Assembly (NCBI GenBank): GCA_029891345.1
Contig: CM056997.1
Coordinates: 215,923,212 to 215,987,211 of the forward strand
Length of the DNA stretch: 64,000 bases
Direction: 5' to 3'
Source of the DNA: Dryococelus australis
Lineage: Eukaryota > Arthropoda > Insecta > Phasmatodea > Phasmatidae
Part shown: positions 33,750-46,640 of the stretch, one piece after another
How positions within the stretch are numbered: the stretch's first letter is position 1
Layout: every line of letters begins with the position of its first letter
The notes under the pieces: model-generated
The model's database searches: none
What the model saw: the letters and a program-made list of their open reading frames with translations, nothing else
What the model was told of the DNA's origin: nothing
Translations under genes and position numbers: made by a program

Positions 33750-34760
33750 GAAACTCACAGACTCCGGGAGAGGACTTATGATCGAGCTGAAAATCGCAGG
33801 GTTAACGTATCGCCGTGATGTTCGCATGTAGACCGTTGCGATCACACTGTCCGATGCTGTTGGGAGCAGTGGATACGTGAAGGCGCCCGCCTGCACACGG
33901 AGGATCTGCTCAGAATGGACGAGGTCGACGATCAGTGGAGAGGATCGTGCGGCAGGCACGGAGATTTCCCAAGACGACTTAGTCCACAGTACTGGCCAGT
34001 GGTGCTGTTCCCGTGTGACTGCGAACCATTTTCCAACTCTTTGCAGAGATCAAACTGCGATCCCAGAGCCCATTACGTACACGTAACTAACGGCATTAAC
34101 TCTGCCAAAGCGGTGGCTCTGTTTGCAGTGATGTGAGACGCCACAGACTGGCGATTTGCAGTGTTTTGTGATTAGTTGCGCTTCGTTATAGAGACTGAAG
34201 ATCATCACGCCCCTATGTGGTGGCCCCTGGTGAACGTCGCAATCCCAATCTCGCTATTGAGAGGCACACTTCCCCAGTGGCAGGCATTACGGTCTGGGGA
34301 GCCATGGCTTACGATAGCCCATTCGCTCTCGTCGTTATATGTTGAACATTGACAACCCAGTGGTATATGGATGAGATGCTACGCTCCAATCTGCTTCCAT
34401 TTCTGGCCGGTATTAGGGTACGATATTCCAGCACGATAACGCCCGACCTCACATGCCATGGGTCGCCCAGAACTGACTCTGCCATGTCAAAACACTACCG
34501 GGGCCTGTCCACTCCCCTCACATGTCCTCAATCAAGCATGAATGTGCCTCGTTGAAACACCTGGGGGCACCATGCTATAGTAACCGGAATTGGGAACACA
34601 CCTCCAACATTGTTGGCCCGTCTGTCTCAAAACTACATCCACCGTGAGTCGGATTCTATGCCAGTCCGTGTTACAGTGTATATAGCAGTGCTAGTGCTTG
34701 CGACGCACTATTGAAGATGACCGGACGGTGTTCCGCAGATACATATGTAGTTGTCCTGCT
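33750..34760 (+). mobile_element. Tc1/mariner-type transposase relic
   Basis: Fragments spread over frames match the Tc1 order: MIELKIAGLTYRRDV, VRCCWEQWIREGARL, a DWRFAVFCD segment where the first catalytic Asp region is expected, ERRNPNLAIERHTSPVAGIT, VWGAMAYDSPFAL, YMDEMLRSNLLPFLAG, HDNARPHMPWVAQN (second Asp box) and VHSPHMSSIKHE in the place of the SPDLSPIEH box. Many stops. No terminal repeats identified. Confidence 0.78.
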
Positions 34761-36578
34761 GCTTTGTTTTTGCGATAATGTTTATTACACATCAGTACCA
34801 GTACCTCTATAAATTTTCAGTGTCATCCGATAAATCTTTCTATGTATGCTATTTTTATTGTCCTGCTATGTATGACATGTTTGCTTACTTTCTAAATGTG
34901 TACTGTATTAAATATGTTTTATACTTATGTTAATATGAAAGTATTTTACTTTTGGTTAAAATTGGCATTTATTTACATTTTATCTGTTAATTATAATACT
35001 TTAGTTATAACTAAAACCAATGCTAACTAAGAAAATATGTGTGTTGGTAATACCTAGTAAGAAAGTTGTTATGAAAAATATTATTAAAGTGAGTTCGCAC
35101 GAGTACGGTAAATTGTCACGTTAGTATTATTTTCCAGGCTTGTTTAAGCTTTGGTAGCATGAGGCGAAAGAATATCATGTAAGTATGACTCTATGATGGC
35201 TTCACGGAGGTTTGAAGAAACCGTGAATGAACTATAAGACTCAAGCAGATACCAAGTGCTTATTGAATGGTTGCTTTCAGAGAGTAAGTCAATGATTGGG
35301 CATGAATTTTGTTTCATGTTTATTATGAAACGCAGATTACAGTATGAGTATGAAATTTACTGCTGTCGCCGAACCATCTTTCACAGGTAAACGGACTGTC
35401 ATTCCTTAGCACAATCTTTTGTGAACTTCGCACAGATGCTTACAGTAATCTCGTAAAGAACCGCTTTCTTGCAGCACATGCACTTCACGTCACAGTAAAA
35501 GAGCTTGGTGCCTGGCGACGCCTTATCCGCTACTAGACTCGTATCTCTCTCTCTGGGAGAAATCCCATTTCCTCTGTTGGCCAGCGCCGCCGACATTTCT
35601 CTCTCTTTTACATCCATCCTTCTTTCCCCAGCGTCTTTCCTGAGATAACTGCTCCGGGTAGCGGGAATATCTACGACGTCAACATTCTTTTCGTCTTCTT
35701 CCGGCTGTTGCCGTTCAGGAACCGTGCCACACTTCTATCTGCACTTTCATGCACCAGTTCCGAGCGCTAGCAAAATAAATTCAGTTTATTGTATTCAGAC
35801 GAAGCTGGAATACGGTTGCAGGCTGAGCGAGAACGTATCTAATTATTGTACTTATGTCTACATGTCATTTGAACTGCGCTGCGAGTGATTGAAATACACG
35901 ACGTTCCACGAACCTATTTAACGTGCCTACAATGTACTAAACCACTACATACTTGAGACGAGGGCGGCCGAGTAGCTACAAGGCGACATGGACCGTTACC
36001 TACAATGTACTGATCCACGACACACTTGAGACGAGGGCGGCCGAGTGAAGAGTGAGTGAAGAGGTTTGAGTGACTCTTAACAGCGAGGCCTTGAGAGCTA
36101 AACTTATGTCTGAGACTTCTCCACCAACTGAGAGAAAACGAGCGCGAACACACTGTAACAATGGAGATTTGAACGAATCAAATGACGCTAGTTCTGCACT
36201 GAAGAATGTAGGAATCTAGTTGAAATACATGTCGTCATACAGAAATAAATTCACTGTCGTGAAACGCAAGTGCAATCTTATGAAACAGTCTCATGACCGA
36301 CTAACTCAAACGGTCAATAGATTAGGGAGAAAAAATTAGAGAACTCAAATATTAAAGGGGAATCATACAGAGTTAAGAGTTAGTTTTGTGCTTTGCAGAG
36401 GTTCCAGTAACTTAGGAGATCACATAACTGGCAATGATTCCTGGATATTTAGTAAGGTTTGATACAGTCCATCGCTGTGATTAATAAAGATGCAAGATCG
36501 AGGAGCTCTGCACTACCTATCAAGACGATTAGTGTTTTTCTTAAAAAAAAAATCGGGATTTGCATACACTGTTTTGAA
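34761..36578. other. spacer with a dispersed repeat and a 70-bp duplication
   Basis: 35090-35255 is the second copy of the repeat at 28733. 35930-36047 has two ~70-bp-spaced copies sharing CTACAATGTACT and CACTTGAGACGAGGGCGGCC-like blocks (ACTTGAGACGAGGGCGGCCG). A 72-codon minus-strand frame (35617-35399) with FYCDVKCMCCKKAVLYE is not recognised. Confidence 0.5.
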
Positions 36579-36589
36579 CTATTTAGGGC

Positions 36590-38407
36590 ACGAACAGGTT
36601 GTGCAGGTGTTTATTTAGGGCACGAACAGGTTGTGCAGGTGTTTATTTAGGGCACGAACAGGTTGTGCAGGTGTTTATTTAGGGCACGAACAGGTTGTGC
36701 AGGTGTTTCTTTAAGGCACGAACAGGTTGTGCACGTGTTTATTTAGGGCACGAACAGGTTGTGCAGGTGTTTATTTAGGGCACGAACAGGTTGTGCAGGT
36801 GTTTATTTAGGGCACAAACATGTTGTGCAGGTGTTTATTTAGGGCACGAACAGGTTGTGCAGGTGTTTATTTAGGGCACGAACAGGTTGTGCAGGTGTTT
36901 ATTTAGGGCACGAACAGGTTGTGCAGGTGTTTATTTAGGGCACGAACAGGTTGTGCAGGTGTTTCTTTAAGGCACGAACAGGTTGTGCACGTGTTTATTT
37001 AGGGCACGAACAGGTTGTGCAGGTGTTTATTTAGGGCACGAACAGGTTGTGCAGGTGTTTCTTTAAGGCACGAACAGGTTGTGCACGTGTTTATTTAGGG
37101 CACGAACAGGTTGTGCAGGTGTTTATTTAGGGCACGAACAGGTTGTGCAGGTGTTTATTTAGGGCACAAACATGTTGTGCAGGTGTTTATTTAGGGCACG
37201 AACAGGTTGTGCAGGTGTTTATTTAGGGCACGAACAGGTTGTGCAGGTGTTTATTTAGGGCACGAACAGGTTGTGCAGGTGTTTATTTAGGGCACGAACA
37301 GGTTGTGCAGGTGTTTCTTTAAGGCACGAACAGGTTGTGCACGTGTTTATTTAGGGCACGAACAGGTTGTGCAGGTGTTTATTTAGGGCACGAACAGGTT
37401 GTGCAGGTGTTTATTTAGGGCACGAACAGGTTGTGCAGGTGTTTATTTAGGGCACGAACAGGTTGTGCAGGTGTTTATTTAGGGCACGAACAGGTTGTGC
37501 AGGTGTTTATTTAGGGCACGAACAGGTTGTGCAGGTGTTTCTTTAAGGCACGAACAGGTTGTGCAGGTGTTTATTTAGGGCACGAACAGTTTGTGCAGGT
37601 GTTTCTTTAAGGCACGAACAGGTTGTGCACGTGTTTATTTAGGGCACGAACAGGTTGTGCAGGTGTTTATTTAGGGCACGAACAGGTTGTGCAGGTGTTT
37701 ATTTAGGGCACGAACAGGTTGTGCAGGTGTTTATTTAGGGCACGAACATGTTGTGCAGGTGTTTATTTAGGGCACGAACATGTTGTGCAGGTGTTTATTT
37801 AGGGCACGAACATGTTGTGCAGGTGTTTATTTAGGGCACGAACAGGTTGTGCAGGTGTTTATTTAGGGCACGAACAGGTTGTGCAGGTGTTTATTTAGGG
37901 CACGAACAGGTTGTGCAGGTGTTTATTTAGGGCACGAACAGGTTGAACAGGTGTTTATTTAGGGCACGAACAGGCTGTGCAGGTGTTTATTTAGGGCACG
38001 AACAGGTTGTGCAGGTGTTTATTTAGGGCACGAACATGTTGTGCAGGTGTTTATTTAGGGCACGAACATGTTGTGCAGGTGTTTATTTAGGGCACGAACA
38101 TGTTGTGCAGGTGTTTATTTAGGGCACGAACAGGTTGTGCAGGTGTTTATTTAGGGCACGAACATGTTGTGCAGGTGTTTATTTAGGGCACGAACAGGTT
38201 GTGCAGGTGTTTATTTAGGGCACGAACAGGTTGTGCAGGTGTTTATTTAGGGCACGAACAGGCTGTGCAGGTGTTTATTTAGGGCACGAACAGGTTGTGC
38301 AGGTGTTTATTTAGGGCACAAACATGTTGTGCAGGTGTTTATTTAGGGCACGAACAGGTTGTGCAGGTGTTTATTTAGGGCACGAACAGGTTGTGCAGGT
38401 GTTTATT
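36590..38407. repeat. 32-bp minisatellite, ~57 copies
   Basis: Unit based on TTTAGGGCACGAACAGGTTG plus TGCAGGTGTTTA. A variant with CTTTAAGG begins at 36709, 36965, 37061, 37317, 37541 and 37605, spaced 8, 3, 8, 7 and 2 units, showing higher-order duplication of ~256 bp blocks. A CATGTTG variant clusters in 37740-38170 and at 38325. The unit is not a multiple of 3; not coding. Confidence 0.97.
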
Positions 38408-40169
38408 GTGCCTAAATTTATAGAATATTTCAAGTGTCCCAACTGTGATCAAACCAACCTCAGTAATGTTATCATTTGTAAATTCCTGAAACCTATTTTG
38501 GACAACAAAGCACGCTAATCGTGCTTTAAAGATAAACAATTAATAATATACACTAAACCATTAAGCTGTTAAGTATTAAAACTGTAAAGAAAGAAAATAT
38601 ACAAGTTTCATATTTTAGGTAATTCATTATGGCTTATTATAACTTGTTTTCGAGCTTTAATTAGTTCGTGCTTGTAACTTGATTTAAAACTCTAACTTCT
38701 TTGGCTTATAACTTGTTTCAAAGCTTTAAATTGTTTTGTTATTCTAAGTAGTTAACAAATTTCAGGGTAGTTTTAAAATCTTTTATTTAAATGTATACTT
38801 TTAATCCATGTAAAATACTAACTAACATTTATTTTACGTATTTTTTGTCTGTAGCGCCCTATATTCCACATAGTAATTTATAGCACAAAAGAGCGCACTC
38901 TAGCGGCGATTCCTCGAACTAAAAAGTCTCGTGTATCGAATGCTTTCTGTTCCTGCCTTGAGATATCACGTAGGTCACGCACGGACATTGAACAACATTT
39001 CAGAGCACTCGGACGTTACTGAAACTGCTTCTTCGGAGCGCTGTAGCTCAAAACATACGCGTACCTTCACGCAGCACAACACTGCACGCAAGTTGAGAGC
39101 CTCGCGCGTAGTGGCGATGGCGCACTTGATGTGCGTGGCAGTGTCGTCCTTAACGATCACGCGCGTCTCGGCCTCAAATGAAGAATGAGGCTCCAGGTAG
39201 GCGGAACTCTTGAGGGTATCGGACCCCAAATAATCTATAATTTGATATTTCTTCCAAACATTGTTTAATTCGTACGCACTGTATGTGATCACATTTTTCT
39301 CGAATGAAAAATTATTGCACTTTATGTCTGTTGAATAATTTGACGTGAAATACATTTTTTTGTTTTGTTTGCAACAATAATAACCAATACTAACCAAGTT
39401 GTTCAGATGAAAAAAATTACAAAGTAAACTAATACCATGGGCTACCGCGTAACACATATGTAATCACCAAATAACAATTAGTATGTTAATTTAAAAAAAA
39501 GTTTAAATAAGCAGAAGCTATTATATATTAATATTATATATGGCTTGTTATTTGGTGATTAATTATGTGCCACGTGGTAGCCCATAGGATTAATTTACTT
39601 AGTAATTTTTTTCAACGATACAACTTAGTATTTCTTATTGCAGCTGTAACAATACAGTATAACTTAGTATTTGCCGTCATAATTAAAAAAAAAAATTAAA
39701 AAAATATATTCGACAGGAACGCCATTACATAAATGCATACGATTTGAATCATTTTTGAAAAAAATATATAAAATAAAATAAAACGATTAATTTTGTGGGG
39801 TTCGACGCCCTCAAAGGATGTCACTAGCGAACAATTTTCAACAAACGTCAAGGTCACGGCAGGCTATAAGGGAGTGAACATTGTAACCGCGGCTCGGTGG
39901 AAGAAGACATCAATTAGCTGTGCGCTTGTTGCATCTCCTCAGAATCTTGAGAGGTCACCATAGGGTTTCCATACACAAAATAATCAACATTGTCGCTATA
40001 GTTTGAAACATTGTTTTATAGAAGAATAAATATCGTTAACAGAGGTTTACTTGCAGCGATTGAGCAACAAAACATCGACTTACATTTCTGCCCTGAAAAA
40101 TAAAAACTTTATCATTGTAATATTCCATAATTATTGTGTATTGCAATATGTGAAACTGTTTAAACGAGA
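38408..40169. other. spacer with a foldback and a satellite-related single copy
   Basis: 38960-39200 (minus strand) encodes a segment EAETRVIVKDDTATHIKCAI very similar to the 171-bp array at 40170-43430 and continues with REALNLRAVL as the last array unit does. 39417-39482 and 39540-39605 form a ~65-bp inverted repeat (GGGCTACC, ATCACCAAATAACAA shared) around an AT-rich core. No gene recognised. Confidence 0.7.
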
Positions 40170-43100
40170 CCCATGCGACATCTGAAGGGAGCCTCAATTT
40201 GCCGCCTCAGTGGTCTGAGACTTGACACAGGAAGTGCGTTTAAGGCTCCCGCCTGTCTACCGCTTTATTACGCATTAGAGGCCGAGAAGCGCGCAAGCAA
40301 TAAGGACAACGTTGCCACACACATCAAGTGCGCCATCGCCACTACGACATCTGAAGGGACCCTCAAAATTAGCCGCCTCAGTGGTCTGAGACTTGGCACA
40401 GGAAGTGTGTTTAAGGCTCCCGCCTGTCTATCGCTTTATTACGCATTTGAGGCCGAGAAGCGCGCGAGCAATAAGGACAACGTTGCCACACACATCAAGT
40501 GCGCCATCGCCACTACGACATCTGAAGGGACCCTCAAAATTAGCCGCCTCAGTGGTCTGAGACTTGGCACAGGAAGTGTGTTTAAGGCTCCCGCCTGTCT
40601 ACCGCTTTATTACGCATTTGAGGCCGAGAAGCGCGCGAGCAATAAGGACAACGTTGCCACACACATCAAGTGCGCCATCGCCACTACGACATCTGAAGGG
40701 ACCCTCAATTAGCCGCCTCAGTGGTCTGAGACTTGGCACAGGAAGTGTGTTTAAGGTTCCCGCCTGTCTACCGCTTTATTACGCATTTGAGGCCGAGAAG
40801 CGCGCAAGCAATAAGGACAACGTTGCCACACACATCAAGTGCGCCATCGCCACTACGACATCTGAAGGGACCCTCAAAATTAGCCGCCTCAGAGGTCTGA
40901 GACTTTGCACAGGAAGTGTGTTTTATGGCTCCCGACTGTCTACCGCTATATTACGTATTTGAGGCCGAGAAGCGCGCGCACAATAAGGACAACGTTGCCA
41001 CACACATCAAGTGCGCCATCGCCACTTGGATATCTGAAGGGACCCTCAAAATTAGCCGCCTCAGTGGTCTGAGACTTGGCACAGGAAGTGTGTTTAAGGC
41101 TCCCGCCTGTCTACCGCTTTATTACGCATTTGAGGCCGAGAAGCGCGCGAGCAATAAGGACAACGTTGCCACACACATCAAGTGCGCCATCGCCACTACG
41201 ACATCTGAAGGGAGCCTCAAAATTAGCCGCCTCAGTGGTCTGAGACTTGGCACAGGAAGTGTGTTTAAGGCTCCCGCCTGTCTACCGCTTTATTACGCAT
41301 TTGAGGCCGAGAAGCGCGCGAGCAATAAGGACAACGTTGCCACACACATCAAGTGCGCCATCGCCACTACGACATCTGAAGGGAGCCTCAAAATTAGCCG
41401 CCTCAGTGGTCTGAGACTTGGCACAGGAAGTGTGTTTAAGGCTCCCGCCTGTCTACCGCTTTATTACGCATTTGAGGCCGAGAAGCGCGCGAGCAATAAG
41501 GACAACGTTGCCACACACATCAAGTGCGCCATCGCCACTACGACATCTGAAGGGAGCCTCAAAATTTGCCGCCTCACTGGTCTGAGACTTGGCACAGGAA
41601 GTGTGTTTAAGGCTCCCGCCTGTCTACCGCTTTATTACGCATTTGAGGCCGAGAAGCGCGCGAGCAATAAGGACAACGTTGCCACACACATCAATTGCGC
41701 CATCGCCACTACGACATCTGAAGGGAGCCTCAAAATTAGCCGCCTCAGTGGTCTGAGACTTGGCTCAGGAAGTGTGTTTAAGGCTCCCGAATGTCTACCG
41801 TTTTATTACGCATTTGAGGCCGAGAAGCGCGCCAGCAATAAGGACAACGTTGCCACACACATCAAGTGCGCCATCGCCACTACGACATCTGAAGGGAGCC
41901 TCAATTAGCCGCCTCAGTGGTCTGAGACTTGGCACAGGAAGTGTGTTTAAGGCTGCCGCCTGTCTACCGCTTTATTACGCATTTGAGGCCGAGAAGCGCG
42001 CGAGCAATAAGGACAACGTTGCCACACACATCAATTGCGCCATCGCCACTACGACATCTGAAGGGACCCTCAAAATTAGCCGCCTCAGTGGTCTGAGACT
42101 TTGCACAGGAAATGTGTTTAAGGCTCCCGCCTGTCTACCGCTTTATTACGCATTTGAGGCCGAGAAGCGCGCGAGCAATAAGGACAACGTTGCCACACAC
42201 ATCAAGTGCGCCATCGCCACTACGACATCTGAAGGGACCCTCAAAATTAGCCGCCTCAGTGGTCTGAGACTTTGCACAGGAAATTTGTTTAAGGCTGCCG
42301 CCTGTCTACCGCTTTATTACGCATTTGAGGCCGAGAAGCGCGCGAGCAATAAGGACAACGTTGCCACACACATCAAGTGCGCCATCGCCACTACGACATC
42401 TGAAGGGAGCCTCAAAATTAGCTGCCTCAGTGGTCTGAGACTTGGCACAGGATGTGTGTTTAAATCTCCCGCCTGTCTACCGCTTTATTACGCATTTGAG
42501 GCCGAGAAGCGCGCGAGCAATAAGGACAACATTGCCACACACATCAAGTGCGCCATCGCCACTACGACATCTGAAGGGAGCCTCAAAATTAGCCGCCTCA
42601 GTGGTCTGAGACTTGGCACAGGAAGTGTGTTTAAGGCTCCCGCCTGTCTACCGCTTTATTACGCATTTGAGGCCGAGAAGCGCGCAAGCAATAAGGACAA
42701 CGTTGCCACACACATCAAGTGCGCCATCGCCACTACGACATCTGAAGGGAGCCTCAATTAGCCGCCTAAGTGGTCTGAGACTTGGCACAGGAAGTGTGTT
42801 TAAGGCTCCCGCCTGTCTACCGCTTTATTACGCATTTGAGGCCGAGAAGCGCGCGAGCAATAAGGACAACGTTGCCACACACATCAAGTGCGCCATCGCC
42901 ACTACGACATCTGAAGGGAGCCTCAATTAGCCACCTCAGTGGTCTGAGACTTTGCACAGGAAGTGTGTTTAAGGCTCCCGCCTGTCTACCGCTTTATTAC
43001 GCATTTGAGGCCGAGAAGCGCGCAAGCAATAAGGACAACGTTGCCACACACATCAAGTGCGCCATCGCCACTACGACATCTGAAGGGACCCTCAAAATTA

Positions 43101-43430
43101 GCCGCCTCAGTGGTCTGAGACTTTGCACAGGAAGTGTGTTTAAGGCTCCCGCCTGTCTACCGCTTTATTACGCATTTGAGGCCGAGAAGCGCGCAAGCAA
43201 TAAGGACAACGTTGCCACACACATCAAGTGCGCCATCGCCACTACGACATCTGAAGGGACCCTCAAAATTAGCCGCCTCAGTGGTCTGAGACTTTGCACA
43301 GGAAATGTGTTTAAGGCTCCCGCCTGTCTACCGCTTTATTACGTATTTGAGGCCGAGAAGCGGGCGAGCAATAAGGACAACGTTGCCACACACATCAAGT
43401 GCTCCATCGCCACTACGCGCGAGGCTCTCA
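40170..43430 (+). repeat. 171-bp satellite array, ~19 units, in-frame open
   Basis: Units start at GCCGCCTCAGTGGTCTGAGA and repeat every 171 bp (40201, 40372, 40543), with occasional 169-bp units lacking two A in CCTCAAAATTAG. Because 171 is 57 codons, the open frame runs for 330 and 333 residues (40916-41908, 41760-42761) with unit signature FEAEKRASNKDNVATHIKCA; the 169-bp variants shift frame. High identity between units suggests recent homogenisation. The open frame most likely reflects unit length rather than a protein. Confidence 0.95.
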
Positions 43431-43615
43431 ACTTGCGTGCAGTTCTGACGTCGTCCCGCGTGTATGACTCCTACACGTATATTATGAGCTACAGCGCTTC
43501 GAAGAAACAGTTTCAGCTATGTTCGAGTGTTTTGAAGTGGTGTTCCTTATGTACGTGACGTCTTGAAAGTACTTAGCAGCCCTCGACTGAAGTGTGTCGT
43601 ACATCAGCACATTGT

Positions 43616-43785
43616 AGTAAAGGTCTAATGTAGTAAAGGCCTAATGTAGTAAAGGTCTAATGTAGTAAAGGTCTAATGCGGAACCAAGCGCAGCGCAACA
43701 ATTGGACTAAAAATCGATTCAATTTCTCATTTTCAAGCAACTATTTCAAAATCTTCTGTAGACATCATTTATTTCTTTAATTTCA
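43616..43785. repeat. terminal repeat of element B with 16-bp end tandem
   Basis: AGTAAAGGTCTAATGT-type 16-bp units begin at 43616, 43632, 43648 and 43664, followed by sequence matching 61543-61645 (GGACTAAAAATCGA, TTTCTCATTTTCAAGCAACT, AGACATCATTTAT). Confidence 0.85.
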
Positions 43786-43789
43786 CTCT

Positions 43790-44910
43790 CATTTTCTATA
43801 CAAGTAATCAATAATATACAATGGTCTTGGCCCCCACAATAATAACAATTGGTATTACCATCAGAGTTTGGAGATGGCTTATAATAATGTTCATTATTTC
43901 TATATATTTTATCTAGTTTTGTTTTGGGATTTCAGAAGTCGTTATAAGCAAGATACTCTTTATCACAAAAATTATTGCCAATATCTAGATTCTAATTTTC
44001 TTTTGGAAAAATGTCATTTCTTCCATTTTTATCACAAATATTTCTTAAATTACAGTGATCAAACATATAAGCGTGCACTTCTTGATCAGCACGATGTTTC
44101 TATTAGTTTGAAAGCCTACAATTACAAAATCGGGCATACCAAATTGTAAATTATTAAAATTGTCTTTTATATCAAAGCTAAAAACAAACTTCTTTTTGTA
44201 AAAATTGTCACTAATCATAACTAATTGGCATTTTAGGATTTTTTTCTTTAATTGCGTGGTTGTGTTAGGTTCATATTCAACAATAGGCCACATAATTTAT
44301 AATTTTAAAATAACAATTTTACCTCGAAAACCAGCATAATCTAATCAAGTGAACAATCGTCTTTCTTTTTTTGATAAACAAATAAACAATTGTTATCAGA
44401 TGAATTACGAATAAAAGTGATTTTATAGCCACCTTTCCAATAAACTTCATTGTTATCATGTATAAAATAACAGAAATATAAGAGGGTAGATCATTTCATT
44501 GTGTTTAACACTATGAGTAGCTTTTACTCGATAATAATCATTAACACTACTTAATTTTAATTAACTTTGTTCACCTGGAGAACTTAACAAAGTATTCATC
44601 ACTGTCAATTGTTATTCCTGGATTATCAAGAGCATCAATAATTTGTCCATGTTTTGAGATTTCTACTCTATAAAATTGATAAGGAAAAAAGTTAGAACAA
44701 ACATCAATATTATCCACTTTATCATATATTGCTTCATTTCTTTCTTCAACTCTTTTTAGTAAACGACACTGTTCATAAACATAAGCATCATATGGGAAAG
44801 TAAAGCATGCTCCTATAGGAATATCAAATTCAATTATATTATTGTAAACATTTCAATTGCCCTGGTTTTATCAGTTGGGGGAAAAGTTTGTCTATCAAAG
44901 TGCTAAATAT
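43790..44910 (-). pseudogene. MCP: element B major capsid protein, broken
   Basis: Homologue of the capsid gene at 9080-10341. Leftward: FDRQTFPPTDKT near the start (~44900), an EFDIPIGACF-like segment, FFPYQFYRVEISKHGQI near 44680, LDNPGIT, then MWPIVEYEPNTTTQLKKK (open 44293-44045) and FGMPDFVIVGFQTNRNI. Frameshifts about every 100-200 bp. It abuts the terminal repeat, unlike in element A. Confidence 0.78.
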
Positions 44911-44930
44911 TTTTTTTCTCGTTTATAAGA

Positions 44931-44992
<62 letters not shown>

Positions 44993-45189
44993 GCAAACGA
45001 AAGATTCAAATAGCGTTTCTCGAGCTAAATTACTGTACTCATTGAAATATATAGAAATTACGAAATATTGGTAAAAATGAAGAATACGTAAGAAAAGAAA
45101 AGAAAAACTTAGTAAATACATTAGTTCCAATAGCAGCAAAAAATTAAGATTATCGACCAACAACACAAGAATTGTATGCATTAAAAATT

Positions 45190-45800
45190 TAACGCATCCC
45201 GATTCTAATATAAATCTCAGAAAAGAAATTTCCGAAAGACTTAATGTTACTGATGCAATGTATGGTTTACGAGGAGAGGAGCATAATTTTTATATTAGAG
45301 ATACAAAAGTAACGATAAATAATGATAAACTATCTGTTCATGGTAAATAATAAAAATTAACAGAAGGGTTTTCTAATTTGTTAACAATAAATGACCAATA
45401 AGATCTTGAAAATAAAACATCGATGATGACTATAAAAATTACACTTTGTTATAGCAACCGGTGTTGCATACCAAAAATATAATCGCGGTGGGAGAGAAAA
45501 CTCGGACAGAAGTTGGAAGTATGCAAATATAATTATCCCAATTTATGATAATCATTTAAGAAAATCAAATTCAAGATAAGCACCTAACACACCCAAAAGA
45601 ATGGTTTCTCCAAAAACTCCTAGATCTGGAGAAGGCATAAAAAAATTCAATATTTTATCAAAAGAATATGTTTTGGTGGGCGAAGTTAGAGATCTAATTG
45701 ACAGACTGTGAGTTATTCATGGTGAAGAAAATGCTGGAAATAAAAATTGTTACTATGAAAAAGTAAGCATAATGGATATGTTATGCAAAATATTTTCTGA
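45190..45800 (+). pseudogene. element B DUF8207-type protein
   Basis: Fragments NVTDAMYGLRGEEHNFYIRD and TVINNDKLSVHG-like (~45245-45345), then FNILSKEYVLVGEVRDLIDR and VIHGEENAGN (~45645-45740), matching the order and content of 11923-12453. Several stops and frame changes. The N-terminal part is basic and Ser/Asn rich. Confidence 0.7.
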
Positions 45801-45802
45801 AT

Positions 45803-46249
45803 TTGTTGTTAAGATTCCAAAAAAGAATTCCATACCATATAAGAGTTTTAAATGTAATTCCACATTATTATTGGAGTTTTGAACATCATGGTAAAAATAT
45901 AATAAATTCGGCACTAAACAATTTAAATTTTCCCGAAATGCATTTGCCTGGTTATAATTATTGTGGTCCATTTACAAAATTAAATGAAATACTAGAAAGA
46001 GGTGACAGGGGTATAAATATATTAAATGAAACATGCAAATATCACGATATGGTTTATAGAGATCACAAATGTTTAGAATCTAGACATGAAGCTGATTAAA
46101 TTTTACAAAAAGACGCAAAAGAAATTATGTTAGTTAAAAGATACTCCGATTGGTGAAAAAATTGCATCTGCTGCTGTAGCTTCAACAATGTTTACAAAAA
46201 GAAAATTAAGTTTGGGTATTAAAATGATATATAATTCAATATATTTTTA
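45803..46249 (+). pseudogene. element B PLA2-like protein
   Basis: Open from 45803 to 46099: HLPGYNYCGPFTKLNE (Ca-loop region, with Cys-Gly-Pro-Phe in place of Leu-Gly-Pro-Gly) and NILNETCKYHDMVYRDHK, where the His-Asp dyad and Tyr are kept. After a stop the frame continues to a KLSLGIKM tail, as in element A. Confidence 0.75.
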
Positions 46250-46273
46250 GTTATTCAATTTTTTCCTATATAA

Positions 46274-46640
46274 ATGAAGATAAAAAATATTACTTTTGAG
46301 ATACCCATTGATCAATTAAGAGATTTTGGTATAGATAAATTTTTAACAAAAGATCAACTTGAGAGAAAAAATAAGAATTTAAAAGAAGGTAAAGATATCT
46401 TATTAGTTTTGTCAATACCAATACTCAAAAAAATTGTGAAAGAAAAAACAGGAAGTGGTTTACATCATGGAGAATTTATACCACTTATATTTGTCGCTTT
46501 AGGTGCATTTGGTGCTTCAGCTGGTGGAGATATTGAAAGAAGAACTAGAAGAACAACAGCGACACAATTTAGCAATGGGAAATAAAGCAGGAAGTGGTTT
46601 TGTTGCAAAAAAAAAAGAGGACAACGAAAAAAAAAAATTA
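46274..46640 (+). pseudogene. element B pX/core-like protein
   Basis: ATG 46274 preceded by TATATAA. N-terminus KIKNITFEIPIDQL and FLTKDQLERKNK are intact here whereas element A has stops. Then GEFIPLIFVALGAFGASAGG, with Gly-Glu in place of the Gly-Gly. Frame break after ~46560 in the charged tail. Confidence 0.62.

Noticed and set aside
36590..38407. CRISPR-like array
   Set aside because: There are no unique spacers; it is a simple tandem minisatellite in eukaryotic DNA.
40170..43430. True repetitive protein gene
   Set aside because: A 57-codon unit will stay open by itself; the frame is lost at each 169-bp unit and there is no start or other domain.
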